A DNA stretch of 64,000 bases from Ralstonia condita. Its GTDB lineage: Bacteria; Pseudomonadota; Gammaproteobacteria; Burkholderiales; Burkholderiaceae. The stretch covers positions 1,054,001 through 1,118,000 of the forward strand of contig NZ_CATYWO010000002.1 in assembly GCF_958405655.1 (NCBI RefSeq). Reading direction: 5' to 3'. This document shows, one piece after another, positions 51,516 through 60,390 of this stretch. Each line of letters begins with the position of its first letter. Within the stretch, counting starts at the first letter, position 1. Under the pieces are notes generated by a model. The model saw only the letters and a program-made list of their open reading frames with translations, did no database searches and was not told the origin of the DNA. The translations under genes and the position numbers were made by a program.

Positions 51516-52778
51516 TCAAAGCCGCTTGACCGGCCGCTCGCCGGTCAGATGGCGGTGGATGTCGTGCGTGACGAAGCCCGAGTCGTCCGTCGGCATCGCC
51601 AGCCACTCTGGGTGCGCGAGCGATTCGCGGATGTCCGCCAGCCCCGAAGCCCAATGGTCGCGCATGGTCGAGGGCCCGAACTGGATGTCCTTGCCGGGGC
51701 CTTCGTGGTCCTTGGCGGCGTAGATGAGGTGGATGACGTTGTAGCGCTTGGTGCAGGCCAGCTCCTGCGCGTGCTGGTACCACGGCGTGCGGCCAAACTC
51801 CCCGGGCGGGAGGTGGTCGAGCAATTGGCGGACCAGCCGGCGGGTCGACTGCGCGCGCTCCATCCAATCGGTGATGAGCCGCGTCCGGCTGGAGTACTGG
51901 ATGTCCTTCTGACGGCTGGCTACGCCGATCATGGTGTCCGGCACCGGGCCCACCGCGCTCCAGAGATCCACCTGAAAGACCAGCGAGTCGCGCCGCGGCG
52001 TGCTTTGCAGTACATGCGACAACGGGGTGTTCGAGACCACACCGCCGTCCCAGTAGTAATCACCGTCGATCTGCACGGGAGGGAACCCGGGCGGCAGCGC
52101 GCCGGAGGCCATGAAGTGGTCCACCGTGAGCCGGCGCTCGGTGTTGTCGAAGCACTCGAGGTTGCCGGTGCGCAGGTTCACGGCTTCCACACTGACGCGG
52201 ATGCCGCCGTCATTGATGCGGTCGAAGTCGCACAGGCGTTCCAGGGTGGCTCTGAGCGGCGTGGTGTCGTAGTAGCTGGCGTCGAGCGGATCGACCTCGT
52301 TGGCCGGTAGCGGCGCAGGAATGCGCGGCGTGAAAAAGCCGCGTTGGCCTTCGAGGATGGTGTCGGCCGCTTGCATCGCTGTCAGCCACTTCCGCAGATG
52401 TGCATTGCCGTCGAACCAGGCGTTTTCCAGGAGGTCCGGCAGCGGCGGTGAGAAGCTCGGTTGCGTGATCGTCTGCCAGAACGCGCGCAGCTTCGCTTGC
52501 CGATGCTCGGGGGCGTTGCCGGCAATGATGGCCGTGTTGAGTGCCCCGATGGAGATGCCCGCAATCCAGTTTGGCACGATGCCCGCTTCGTCCAGCCCTT
52601 CGAACACGCCTGCCTGGTAGGCCCCCAGCGCGCCACCGCCCTGCAGTACCAGCGCGATGTTCTCGTAGGCTGGCAGCACGATGCGCTGCGCCTGTGTGGA
52701 CGGCGCATCTGCGGGGCGCGATGATTCAGCAGGATTGGGCCGCATGCTTGCAGCCGCGCGTGGTCTGGGTGCGGACAT
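51516..52778 (-). CDS. patatin-like phospholipase with DUF3734-type C-terminus
   Basis: A 420-aa lipolytic enzyme. The patatin domain has the oxyanion loop QGGGALGAYQAG (46-57), nucleophile Ser76 in GISIG and catalytic Asp244 in DGG, so the Ser-Asp dyad is intact. After about residue 290 the C-terminal part (RQKDIQYSSRTRLITDWMERA, YNVIHLIYAAKDHEGPGKDIQFGPSTM) is that of the DUF3734 subgroup found near polyhydroxybutyrate and lipid genes. The start follows GGAGGAGAC. No signal peptide, so a cytoplasmic role in lipid turnover is likely. Confidence 0.92.
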   Translation of the reverse strand: MSAPRPRAAASMRPNPAESSRPADAPSTQAQRIVLPAYENIALVLQGGGALGAYQAGVFEGLDEAGIVPNWIAGISIGALNTAIIAGNAPEHRQAKLRAFWQTITQPSFSPPLPDLLENAWFDGNAHLRKWLTAMQAADTILEGQRGFFTPRIPAPLPANEVDPLDASYYDTTPLRATLERLCDFDRINDGGIRVSVEAVNLRTGNLECFDNTERRLTVDHFMASGALPPGFPPVQIDGDYYWDGGVVSNTPLSHVLQSTPRRDSLVFQVDLWSAVGPVPDTMIGVASRQKDIQYSSRTRLITDWMERAQSTRRLVRQLLDHLPPGEFGRTPWYQHAQELACTKRYNVIHLIYAAKDHEGPGKDIQFGPSTMRDHWASGLADIRESLAHPEWLAMPTDDSGFVTHDIHRHLTGERPVKRL

Positions 52779-53033
52779 GTCTCCTCCAGCTTCGTGGTGT
52801 TGGCGTATCGCAAGAACCGCCTCGGCTCACCACGAAAGGTTGGTCGGCGAGCGCAGCGCTCGGGAAGGCTGCCATCAAGCGTGCTGTCTCAGCGCCGTCC
52901 ACGATGTCGCCCAGCACAGGCGTGGCTGGGCTGGCGCGTCATCGACCACCGCGTCCATGCGGAGGAAGAGGGCTCTACAGCACTGCCTGCTTCGACCGTC
53001 CCCAGCGCCTGCGGTTCAAGGCGGCTGCCTGGC

Positions 53034-54437
53034 TCAGGCGTGCGAAAGAAACTCCCACAGTGCGGGCTCGGCGGAATATGCGACGTTGAACCGCAGCCAT
53101 GGGCTGATCTCATCATGGGGCCGGAAGTACTGACCGGGCGCCAGCCAGATGTTGTGGCGGATGGCCCGATCGGCCAGGGCAGCCGAATCCTCTTGGCCCG
53201 GCAGCCGCGCCCAGAGGAAGAGGCCGCGCCCCGGTGTGTCGAACACCTCGGCGCCATGCGCGCGCATGATGGATTCGACGCCCGCATGTGCGTCGGCCAA
53301 CCGCGCAATCAGCCGCGCTACATGTTCCTCGTACCCTGGCCGCGTGACGAATGCATGGACGATGCGCTCGGTGATTTCCGAGGAGGTGAGTGCCACTGCC
53401 ATCTTGGTGCGTGCCAGTTCGCGGGCGATGGCAGCGTCGGCCACCACGTAGCCCGCGCGTAACGATGGCGAAATCGTCTTCGAGAATCCGCTGACGTATA
53501 ACGTGCGCCGCAGGCCGTCGAGTGCGGCCAGCATGGGCGCGGCGGGGTCTGCGAGTTCGCGGTGCAGGTCATCTTCGACGATCCACAGGCCATGCTGTTC
53601 GGCCAGTTGCAGCACGCGGTAGGCGTTCTGCGCGGTCATCGAGGAGCCCGTCGGGTTCTGCAGGACGGAGCTGGTGAACAGCGCGCGCGGACGGTCGGCC
53701 TCATCCGTGCGCAGAATGGTTTCCAGGGCGGCGGTGTCGAGCCCGTCCGGCGTGCGAGGCACGCCGACCACGCGCAGCCCGGCCAGCTTCAGCACCTGCA
53801 GGACGTTGCAGTAGCCGGGATCGTCCACGGCGACCACGTCGCCCGCCTTGAACAGCGTGCGTACGATCAGGTCGAGTGCCTGCGTGGCTCCGCTGGTCAG
53901 CAGTACCTGCGAGCGTTCGACCGGCAGCCCGCGCAGCGAGAGTGACTGAGCCACGTATTCGCCCAGCGGCGCATAGCCCCAGGGGTGTCCGTAACCCGCG
54001 ACGCGCAGCGCGGACACGCGGCTCACAGCACGCATCGCTTCCTGCACGCCGCGCTCGTCCAGCCAATCGTTGGGCAGCCAGCCGCAACCGGGCTTGATGG
54101 CGATCGACCGATCGGCAAAGACATCCGAAAGCAGCCACGCGGCGTTCAGCTTCGGCGGCTCCCAGCGCGGGGCTACGGCTGCGGGTTGGGCCGGGGCGCG
54201 GGCTGCGACCAGATAGCCCGAGCGGGGCCGCGCCACGATGGCTCCCAACGCTGCCAGTCGGGTATAGGCCTCGGCCACCGTGAAGGTGCTGACGTCGTGT
54301 GCCTGGGCAAGCTTGCGCACCGAAGGCAGGCGGGTGCCCGGCAGCAGACGATGGTCGTCCACGGCTGCACGAATGCCTTGGACGATCTGGTCGACCAACG
54401 TACGCTGTGGATGATGAGGATCGAGTTGGAGTTGCAT
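53034..54437 (-). CDS. MocR-type regulator (GntR HTH fused to aminotransferase fold)
   Basis: A 467-aa PLP-dependent regulator. The N-terminal GntR winged helix (QRTLVDQIVQGIRAAVDDHRLLPGTRLPSVRKLAQAHDVSTFTVAEAYTRL, about 10-75) joins a fold-type I aminotransferase domain with the PLP Lys in SGFSKTISPSLRAGY and NPTG in VLQNPTGSSM. MocR proteins bind direct repeats and control vitamin B6, GABA, taurine or amino-acid genes. It is divergent from bauA-mmsA and the spacer holds two matching repeats, so it is the probable activator of that operon. The start at 54437 avoids a long unconserved N-terminal extension. Confidence 0.92.
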   Translation of the reverse strand: MQLQLDPHHPQRTLVDQIVQGIRAAVDDHRLLPGTRLPSVRKLAQAHDVSTFTVAEAYTRLAALGAIVARPRSGYLVAARAPAQPAAVAPRWEPPKLNAAWLLSDVFADRSIAIKPGCGWLPNDWLDERGVQEAMRAVSRVSALRVAGYGHPWGYAPLGEYVAQSLSLRGLPVERSQVLLTSGATQALDLIVRTLFKAGDVVAVDDPGYCNVLQVLKLAGLRVVGVPRTPDGLDTAALETILRTDEADRPRALFTSSVLQNPTGSSMTAQNAYRVLQLAEQHGLWIVEDDLHRELADPAAPMLAALDGLRRTLYVSGFSKTISPSLRAGYVVADAAIARELARTKMAVALTSSEITERIVHAFVTRPGYEEHVARLIARLADAHAGVESIMRAHGAEVFDTPGRGLFLWARLPGQEDSAALADRAIRHNIWLAPGQYFRPHDEISPWLRFNVAYSAEPALWEFLSHA

Positions 54438-54469
54438 GTTGCAATGCGACGTGAAGGCGATGGCGGTAC

Positions 54470-54534
54470 CTATACAGTTTCTGATGGAAACGCCATCTGT
54501 GCATGTCCGGGCTTCGTTCGACTCTGTACAGTTT
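54470..54534. promoter_or_regulatory. direct repeats in the MocR/bauA spacer
   Basis: CTATACAGTTT (54470-54480) and CTGTACAGTTT (54524-54534) are identical at 10 of 11 positions and 54 bp apart, about five helical turns. MocR regulators such as GabR and TauR bind direct repeats of this kind. The second contains the palindrome CTGTACAG. Confidence 0.65.
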
Positions 54535-54580
54535 GCTCCAATTGCTGGCATGCCAGCCCGTTTTATTTCCGGAGACGCCG

Positions 54581-55918
54581 ATGAAACCCGCACCGCACCC
54601 GCTGGAAACCTCCGATCTGTCCTATTTCTGGATGCCCTTTACGGCCAATCGCCAGTACAAGGCAGCGCCGCGTCTGCTGGTATCGGCCCAGGGCATGTAC
54701 TACCGCGATGCCGACGGCCGTGAAGTGCTCGACGGCACGGCGGGCCTCTGGTGTGTGAATGCCGGCCACAGCCGCAAGGAGATCGTCGACGCCATCACCA
54801 CGCAGGCCAGCACGCTCGATTACGCGCCCACCTTCCAGATGGGCCACCCGATGGCGTTTCGTGCTGCCGAGAAAGTGGCCGAAATCATGCCCGAGGGCCT
54901 GAACCGCATCTTCTTCGCGAACTCCGGTTCGGAAGCGGTGGATACGGCACTGAAGATTGCACTGGCATACCACCGCGCCCGCGGGGAAGGCCAGCGCACG
55001 CGTCTGATCGGACGCGAGCGGGGCTACCACGGCGTGGGGTTCGGCGGTATCTCGGTGGGCGGCATCTCGCCGAACCGCAAGGCGTTTTCGGCGAACCTCA
55101 TTCCCGGCGTAGACCACCTGCCGCACACCCACGCACCCGAGCACAACGCCTTCTCCAAGGGTCAGCCCGCGTGGGGCGAGCATCTGGCAGATGAGCTGGA
55201 ACGCATCGTCGCGCTGCATGATGCGTCGACCATTGCCGCCGTCATCGTCGAGCCGCTGGCGGGCTCCACGGGCGTGCTCGTGCCACCCAAGGGTTATCTG
55301 CAGCGCCTGCGTGCACTGTGCGACAAATACGGCATCCTGCTGATCTTTGACGAGGTGATCACCGGTTTCGGTCGCCTCGGCGCGGCCACTGCGGCGGAAT
55401 ACTTCGGTGTGACGCCCGATCTGCTGACGATGGCCAAGGGCATCAACAATGCCGCAGTGCCAATGGGCGCCGTGGCTGCGCGACAGTCGGTGCACGACAC
55501 CATCGTCGAAGCCGGTGCCCCGGGTGCGATCGAGCTGTTCCACGGCTACACGTACTCGGCACACCCGCTGGCAGCGGCGGCCGCGGTGGCGGCGCTCGAT
55601 CTGTATCGCAGCGAAGGCTTGTTCGAGCGCGCCCGTTCGCTGTCGCCGGTATTCGAGGCAGCAGCCCATGCGGTCAAGGGTGCGCCGCACGTGAAGGACA
55701 TCCGCAACCTGGGCCTGGTCGCCGGCATCGAGCTGGAGTCGCGCCCGGGGGCGGTGGGGGCGCGCGCCTACGAAGTTTTCCTGAAATGCCTGGAGCGTGG
55801 CGTGCTCGTGCGCTACACCGGCGATATTCTGGCGTTCTCGCCGCCTCTCATCATTGAAGAGGCGCAGATCGCCCGCATTTTTGATACCGTCCGAACTGTT
55901 CTGCAAGAGGTAGCTTGA
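54581..55918 (+). CDS. bauA: beta-alanine (omega-amino acid)--pyruvate aminotransferase
   Basis: A 445-aa class III PLP transaminase. N-terminal SDLSYFWMPFTANRQYKAAPRLL and DGTAGLWCVNAGH are characteristic of omega-amino acid:pyruvate transaminases. The PLP-binding site is DEVITGFGRLG with Lys286 in MAKGINNAAVPMGA. It converts beta-alanine and pyruvate to malonate semialdehyde and alanine; mmsA downstream would take the semialdehyde to acetyl-CoA. The start follows CCGGAGACGCCG. mmsA starts 1 bp after its stop. Control by the divergent MocR protein is likely. Confidence 0.92.
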   Translation: MKPAPHPLETSDLSYFWMPFTANRQYKAAPRLLVSAQGMYYRDADGREVLDGTAGLWCVNAGHSRKEIVDAITTQASTLDYAPTFQMGHPMAFRAAEKVAEIMPEGLNRIFFANSGSEAVDTALKIALAYHRARGEGQRTRLIGRERGYHGVGFGGISVGGISPNRKAFSANLIPGVDHLPHTHAPEHNAFSKGQPAWGEHLADELERIVALHDASTIAAVIVEPLAGSTGVLVPPKGYLQRLRALCDKYGILLIFDEVITGFGRLGAATAAEYFGVTPDLLTMAKGINNAAVPMGAVAARQSVHDTIVEAGAPGAIELFHGYTYSAHPLAAAAAVAALDLYRSEGLFERARSLSPVFEAAAHAVKGAPHVKDIRNLGLVAGIELESRPGAVGARAYEVFLKCLERGVLVRYTGDILAFSPPLIIEEAQIARIFDTVRTVLQEVA

Positions 55919-55919
55919 G

Positions 55920-57443
55920 ATGAATCGACCGATTGATCCCGCCGTAACCGAGTCCGTGGTCAGCCACTACATTGGTGGCCAGCGCCATGCCGGCAGCGGC
56001 ACGCGCAGTGCCGATGTCTTCAACCCTGCCACGGGCGCCGTGAGTGCCCAGGTGCTGCTGGGCGGCTCGGCCGAGGTGGAGGCTGCCGTGGCAGCCGCGC
56101 GCGCCGTGGCACCTGCCTGGGCAGAAACCTCGCCGCTCAAGCGCTCGCGCATCCTGTTCAAGTTCAAGGAGTTGCTCGACCTGAACCAGGACGCTCTGGC
56201 CGCCGCCATCACGCGCGAGCACGGCAAGGTGCTCTCCGATGCCAAGGGTGAAGTTACGCGCGGCATCGAAGTGGTCGAGTTTGCCTGCGGCATTCCGAAC
56301 CTGCTCAAGACCGAGTTCACCGACAACATCGGCGGTGGCATCGACAACTGGAACCTGCGCCAGCCGCTGGGCGTGGTGGCTGGCATCACGCCGTTCAACT
56401 TCCCCTTCATGGTGCCGATGTGGATGGCGCCCGTGGCACTCGCCTGCGGCAACGCCTTCATCCTCAAGCCAAGCGAACGCGACCCGAGCCCCAGCCTGAT
56501 GATTGCCGATCTGCTCAAGCAGGCCGGCTTGCCCGACGGCGTATTCAATGTCGTGCAGGGCGGCAAGGACGCGGTGGATGCACTCCTGGCCCACCCGGAT
56601 GTGCAAGCCCTGTCGTTTGTCGGCAGTACGCCGATTGCCGAGTACATCTACACGGAAGGCACGAAGCGCGGCAAGCGCGTGCAGGCCCTGGGCGGCGCGA
56701 AGAATCACCTGGTCGTCATGCCCGATGCCGACCTTGACCAGGCGGTCGATGCGCTGATCGGTGCCGGTTACGGCTCGGCTGGCGAGCGCTGCATGGCCAT
56801 CTCCGTGGCCGTGGCCGTCGGCGACGTGGCCGACAAGCTCGTGCCGCGCCTGGCCGAGCGCGCCAGGGCGCTCAAGATCGGCAACGGCATGGAAGCCGAC
56901 AGTGAAATGGGCCCGCTCGTCACCGCGGCACACAAGGCCAAGGTGGAAGGCTATATCGCCAAGGGTGTGGAAGAGGGCGCCAAGCTGGTCGTGGATGGTC
57001 GCGGCCATTCCGTCGAGGGGCATACGGAAGGCTTCTTCACGGGCGGCACGCTGTTCGACCACGTCAAGCCTGACATGACGATCTACAAGGAAGAGATCTT
57101 CGGTCCGGTCCTGTCGGTCGTGCGCGTGCGCGATTTTGCCGAGGCAGTCGAGCTGATCAACGCGCACGAATACGGGAACGGCGTCTCGTGCTTCACCAGC
57201 GATGGTGGCGTGGCGCGAGCATTCGCGCGGCAGATCCAGGTGGGCATGGTCGGCATCAACGTGCCGATTCCGGTGCCGATGGCGTGGCACAGCTTTGGCG
57301 GTTGGAAGCGGTCCCTGTTTGGCGACCACCACGCCTACGGCGAAGAGGGTGTGCGTTTCTACACGCGTTACAAGAGCGTGATGCAACGCTGGCCGGATTC
57401 GATCGGCAAGGGCGCTGAATTCGTCATGCCGACGGCCAAGTAA
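55920..57443 (+). CDS. mmsA: CoA-acylating (methyl)malonate-semialdehyde dehydrogenase
   Basis: A 507-aa aldehyde dehydrogenase that oxidises methylmalonate or malonate semialdehyde to propionyl- or acetyl-CoA with NAD and CoA. Catalytic Cys291 is in GSAGERCMAIS, NAD-binding region in GVVAGITPFNFPFMVPMWM, and KEEIFGPVLSVVRV near the C-terminus. In place of the usual catalytic Glu, LGGAKNHLVVMPDAD has Asn, which is normal for MmsA enzymes. It forms an operon with bauA and ends at a strong hairpin. Confidence 0.95.
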   Translation: MNRPIDPAVTESVVSHYIGGQRHAGSGTRSADVFNPATGAVSAQVLLGGSAEVEAAVAAARAVAPAWAETSPLKRSRILFKFKELLDLNQDALAAAITREHGKVLSDAKGEVTRGIEVVEFACGIPNLLKTEFTDNIGGGIDNWNLRQPLGVVAGITPFNFPFMVPMWMAPVALACGNAFILKPSERDPSPSLMIADLLKQAGLPDGVFNVVQGGKDAVDALLAHPDVQALSFVGSTPIAEYIYTEGTKRGKRVQALGGAKNHLVVMPDADLDQAVDALIGAGYGSAGERCMAISVAVAVGDVADKLVPRLAERARALKIGNGMEADSEMGPLVTAAHKAKVEGYIAKGVEEGAKLVVDGRGHSVEGHTEGFFTGGTLFDHVKPDMTIYKEEIFGPVLSVVRVRDFAEAVELINAHEYGNGVSCFTSDGGVARAFARQIQVGMVGINVPIPVPMAWHSFGGWKRSLFGDHHAYGEEGVRFYTRYKSVMQRWPDSIGKGAEFVMPTAK

Positions 57444-57460
57444 TCGGATGCATCATCCAA

Positions 57461-57489
57461 GACAAAGGGAGGCAATGCCTCCCTTTGTC
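57461..57489 (+). terminator. terminator hairpin after mmsA
   Basis: A perfect 13-bp stem GACAAAGGGAGGC / GCCTCCCTTTGTC with loop AAT, 17 bp after the mmsA stop. No long T-run follows, but the stem is very stable. Confidence 0.8.
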
Positions 57490-57518
57490 GTTGCACACGC
57501 GAAGTTCAAAACTGCGCG

Positions 57519-57725
57519 TCATAGGGGCCTGATATTCACGGCGATCAGCTCGCCGTCCGGCCCGATCTCCACATCAAAGCTGACGCGCTGGCCCTCGTGC
57601 AGTGTGAGCGAGCGGGGAAACTGGATTTCCGAATCCCGGATAAAACGCGGGGCAGCATGCATTTCTGCAGCTGCCCCGGCGGGCGGATCATATTGAACGG
57701 CTTGATCTTCAATTCGGCTGGCCAT
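57519..57725 (-). CDS. small protein resembling the C-terminal half of a cold-shock domain
   Basis: A 68-aa protein. The last ~27 residues (LHEGQRVSFDVEIGPDGELIAVNIRPL) align with the end of the cold-shock domain (LKEGQRVSFEVTQGPKGKQASNIQAA in the CspA-type protein at 57931). The first 40 residues lack the KWFN, GFGFI and DLFAH RNA-binding motifs. The gene looks intact: good start after GGGAGAATGCC, normal stop, no frameshift remnant of the missing part on this strand. It is either a truncated duplicate of the neighbour or a distinct small family. RNA binding through the usual aromatic patch is unlikely. Confidence 0.7.
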   Translation of the reverse strand: MASRIEDQAVQYDPPAGAAAEMHAAPRFIRDSEIQFPRSLTLHEGQRVSFDVEIGPDGELIAVNIRPL

Positions 57726-57930
57726 GGCATTCTCCCGAGAGGGGTTTCGTCAAACCGGGGCGCCGCTTCCGGCAACCCTTCGACCGCTTGATGGCAAACA
57801 CGTACTGAACAACCCTTACAACCTGATTCTTACGGGGCTTTCGACCGGCGCGCCTCCTGCCCGGAAGGTTGGCGCGCCGTCCTCCAATCGCTTTGACGAT
57901 CTTGGCGTAGCCTGTGCCCCGGCCTTCGGA

Positions 57931-58134
57931 TTAAGCCGCCTGGATATTCGAGGCTTGCTTGCCCTTCGGGCCTTGCGTGACTTCAAACGACACCCGTTGA
58001 CCTTCCTTCAGGGTTTTGAAACCCTGCATAGTGATCGCCGAGAAATGTGCGAACAGGTCCTCGCCGCCATCATCCGGGGTAATGAAACCGAAACCCTTTG
58101 CGTCGTTGAACCACTTGACGGTACCAGTAGCCAT
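57931..58134 (-). CDS. cspA: CspA-family cold-shock protein
   Basis: A 67-aa single cold-shock domain with both RNA-binding motifs: KWFNDAKGFGFI (RNP1, residues 7-18) and DLFAHF (RNP2). It acts as a cytoplasmic RNA chaperone. The start ATG at 58134 begins MATGTVKWFN; a longer frame upstream is the untranslated leader. Cold-shock genes usually have long structured leaders, and more than 300 bp without a gene lie upstream here. The half-domain protein follows 205 bp downstream on the same strand. Confidence 0.95.
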   Translation of the reverse strand: MATGTVKWFNDAKGFGFITPDDGGEDLFAHFSAITMQGFKTLKEGQRVSFEVTQGPKGKQASNIQAA

Positions 58135-58485
58135 GATTTTTGATTCGTGAAGTTGAGAAATCGATCGACTGCCGGCCGAGAAACACAGCAGGCAGACCCC
58201 GCCAAACCAGCCAAACGATCGTTTGCTGAATATATGCTTGGCGCGTCTCCCCGTCAAAGCTTGTTTTTTTAACATCCAGAGCTAGATCAAGCATAGGCGA
58301 TGCCAGTAGGCTGATTCAGGGGCGGAGCGTTCTCGCCATCGGTGCAAACCCCCGCGCAAACCTGAGCGTTTTCACCTAAGCTTCAGTGGCGTCTGAGCCA
58401 CTCCAACGGCCCTCCGGGCTTTGGTTTTGCTTCACATGGCGCACGGATATTGCGTGTGGTCCCGTCGTTTCAGTTGCAGCCAACC
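58135..58485. other. divergent intergenic region of cspA and kup
   Basis: 351 bp with no gene. The cspA-proximal part is T-rich on the plus strand around 58264-58272 and probably contains the long cspA 5' leader. The rest holds the kup promoter. I see no well-conserved element that I can name. Confidence 0.4.
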
Positions 58486-60381
58486 ATGTCGACAGCCGTA
58501 GCCAGCACAATCACAAAAAAACCCGCGTTGATGGCCACCATGGTGGGCGCAATCGGCGTGGTCTTCGGAGATATCGGCACCAGCCCGCTGTACGCACTGA
58601 AGGAGTGCTTCAATCCCGAGCACGGGGTGCCGTTCTCCGACCAGACGGTCTTTGGCGTCCTCTCGATGCTGTTCTGGGCGATGACACTGGTCGTGTCGAT
58701 CAAGTACGTCGTGTTCGTCATGCGCGCCGACAACAATGGCGAAGGCGGCATCCTTGCGCTCACGGCGCTGGCCATGCGTGCCAGCAGCGGAAAAGCCCGC
58801 TTCACCCGCACGCTCATGCTGCTTGGCTTGTTAGGCGCCGCCATGTTCTATGGCGATGCGGTCATCACGCCGGCCATCTCGGTGCTTTCCGCCATCGAAG
58901 GCATGGAGATCATGGCGCCTGCGTTGCAGTCGTGGGTGCTGCCGCTGGCCCTGACCGTGCTCATCGGTCTGTTCCTGTTGCAGAAGCAGGGCACGCACGT
59001 GGTCGGGCGCCTGTTCGGCCCGGTGATGCTGATCTGGTTTGCCCTCCTCGGCCTGCTTGGGTTGGTGTCGCTGGCGAAGGCCCCGCAGGTATTGGTGGCG
59101 CTCAACCCGGTCTATGCGCTCGAGTTCGGCTTCCGTCATACCGTGCAGGCGTTCATCGTTTTCGGCTCGGTATTCCTGGCGCTGACGGGTGCCGAGGCAC
59201 TGTATGCCGACATGGGTCACTTCGGGGCCCGGCCTATCCGTTTCGCGTGGTTCTACATTGCCATGCCGTGCCTGCTGCTGAACTATTTCGGGCAGGGCGC
59301 CTTGCTGCTGCGCGAGCCGACCGCCGTGCAGAATCCCTTCTTCCTGCTGATGCCCAACTGGGCCGTCGGGCCCATGGTGGTGCTGGCGACAGCGGCCACC
59401 GTGATTGCATCGCAAGCCGTCATCTCGGGTGCATTCTCGATGACGGCCCAGGCCGTGCATCTGGGCTATGCGCCCCGTATGAAGATCCTGTACACCTCCG
59501 ATGTCGAGATCGGCCAGATCTATGTGCCCGTGGTCAATTACGTGCTGTTGCTGCTCGTGGTGGCGGTGGTCCTGGCGTTCGGCAAATCCGATAATCTGGC
59601 CGCGGCCTATGGCATTGCCGTGACAACGACGATGGTGCTGACGACCTGCCTGGTGACCGTGGTGATGCGCAACACGTGGAGGTGGGGCCTGCCGGTGGTG
59701 GTAACGCTCGGAGCGGTGTTTCTGGCGGTCGACCTGTCGTTCTTCGCGGCCAATCTGCTCAAGATCGCGGCGGGCGGGTGGTTCCCGTTATTGCTGGGCG
59801 GTCTGATCTTTTTCCTGATGGTGACGTGGCACACCGGCACGCAACTGCTGAAGGCGCGTAACGTCGAAGGGGGCATCCCGCTCGAGCCGTTCATGGAAGG
59901 ACTGCTGCGGCATCCGCCGTACCGCGTGGATGGCACGGCCGTCTATCTCACGCCCAGCATGGACTTCGTGCCGCTGGCGCTGCTGCATAACCTCAAGCAC
60001 AACCATGTGCTGCACAAGCGCGTGCTGTTCGTCCATTTCCGGACGCTGGCCGTGCCTTATGTCGAGCCGGCCAAGCGGCTGGTCATCAAGACCATCGGCC
60101 AGGACATTTACGCAGCCGTGGTCGATTTCGGCTTCAAGGAAACCCCAGCGGTGGATGAGATCGTCAAGAACGTCGGTGAGCGTCTCGGCATTGTCTTTGA
60201 AGACATGGAGACGTCGTTCTTCATCACGCGTGCCACGGTGGTTCCGTCACCGCTGCCTGGTATGGCAATGTGGCGCGAGTCACTGTTCGCATGGATGCAG
60301 CACAACAGCGCGAAGCCGTCCGACTTCTTTCGTATTCCAGCCAACCGGCTGGTCGAGCTTGGAAGCAAGGTTGAAATCTAG
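58486..60381 (+). CDS. kup: low-affinity potassium uptake protein Kup
   Basis: A 631-aa K+/H+ symporter with 12 TM segments in the first ~440 residues and a hydrophilic C-terminal domain. The family signature GAIGVVFGDIGTSPLYALKE lies at about residues 22-41, and GEGGILALTALA and DAVITPAISVLSAIEG follow. The start at 58486 (MSTAVASTITKKP) is preferred over an ATG 12 codons upstream for its usual spacing to the signature; neither has a strong ribosome-binding site. It is divergent from cspA and convergent with fdhD with 9 bp between. Confidence 0.96.
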   Translation: MSTAVASTITKKPALMATMVGAIGVVFGDIGTSPLYALKECFNPEHGVPFSDQTVFGVLSMLFWAMTLVVSIKYVVFVMRADNNGEGGILALTALAMRASSGKARFTRTLMLLGLLGAAMFYGDAVITPAISVLSAIEGMEIMAPALQSWVLPLALTVLIGLFLLQKQGTHVVGRLFGPVMLIWFALLGLLGLVSLAKAPQVLVALNPVYALEFGFRHTVQAFIVFGSVFLALTGAEALYADMGHFGARPIRFAWFYIAMPCLLLNYFGQGALLLREPTAVQNPFFLLMPNWAVGPMVVLATAATVIASQAVISGAFSMTAQAVHLGYAPRMKILYTSDVEIGQIYVPVVNYVLLLLVVAVVLAFGKSDNLAAAYGIAVTTTMVLTTCLVTVVMRNTWRWGLPVVVTLGAVFLAVDLSFFAANLLKIAAGGWFPLLLGGLIFFLMVTWHTGTQLLKARNVEGGIPLEPFMEGLLRHPPYRVDGTAVYLTPSMDFVPLALLHNLKHNHVLHKRVLFVHFRTLAVPYVEPAKRLVIKTIGQDIYAAVVDFGFKETPAVDEIVKNVGERLGIVFEDMETSFFITRATVVPSPLPGMAMWRESLFAWMQHNSAKPSDFFRIPANRLVELGSKVEI

Positions 60382-60390
60382 CGCCGGTGC

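Noticed and set aside
58386..59594. Plus-strand frame overlapping kup in another frame
   Set aside because: Arg/His-rich translation without membrane segments; the kup frame contains all conserved motifs.
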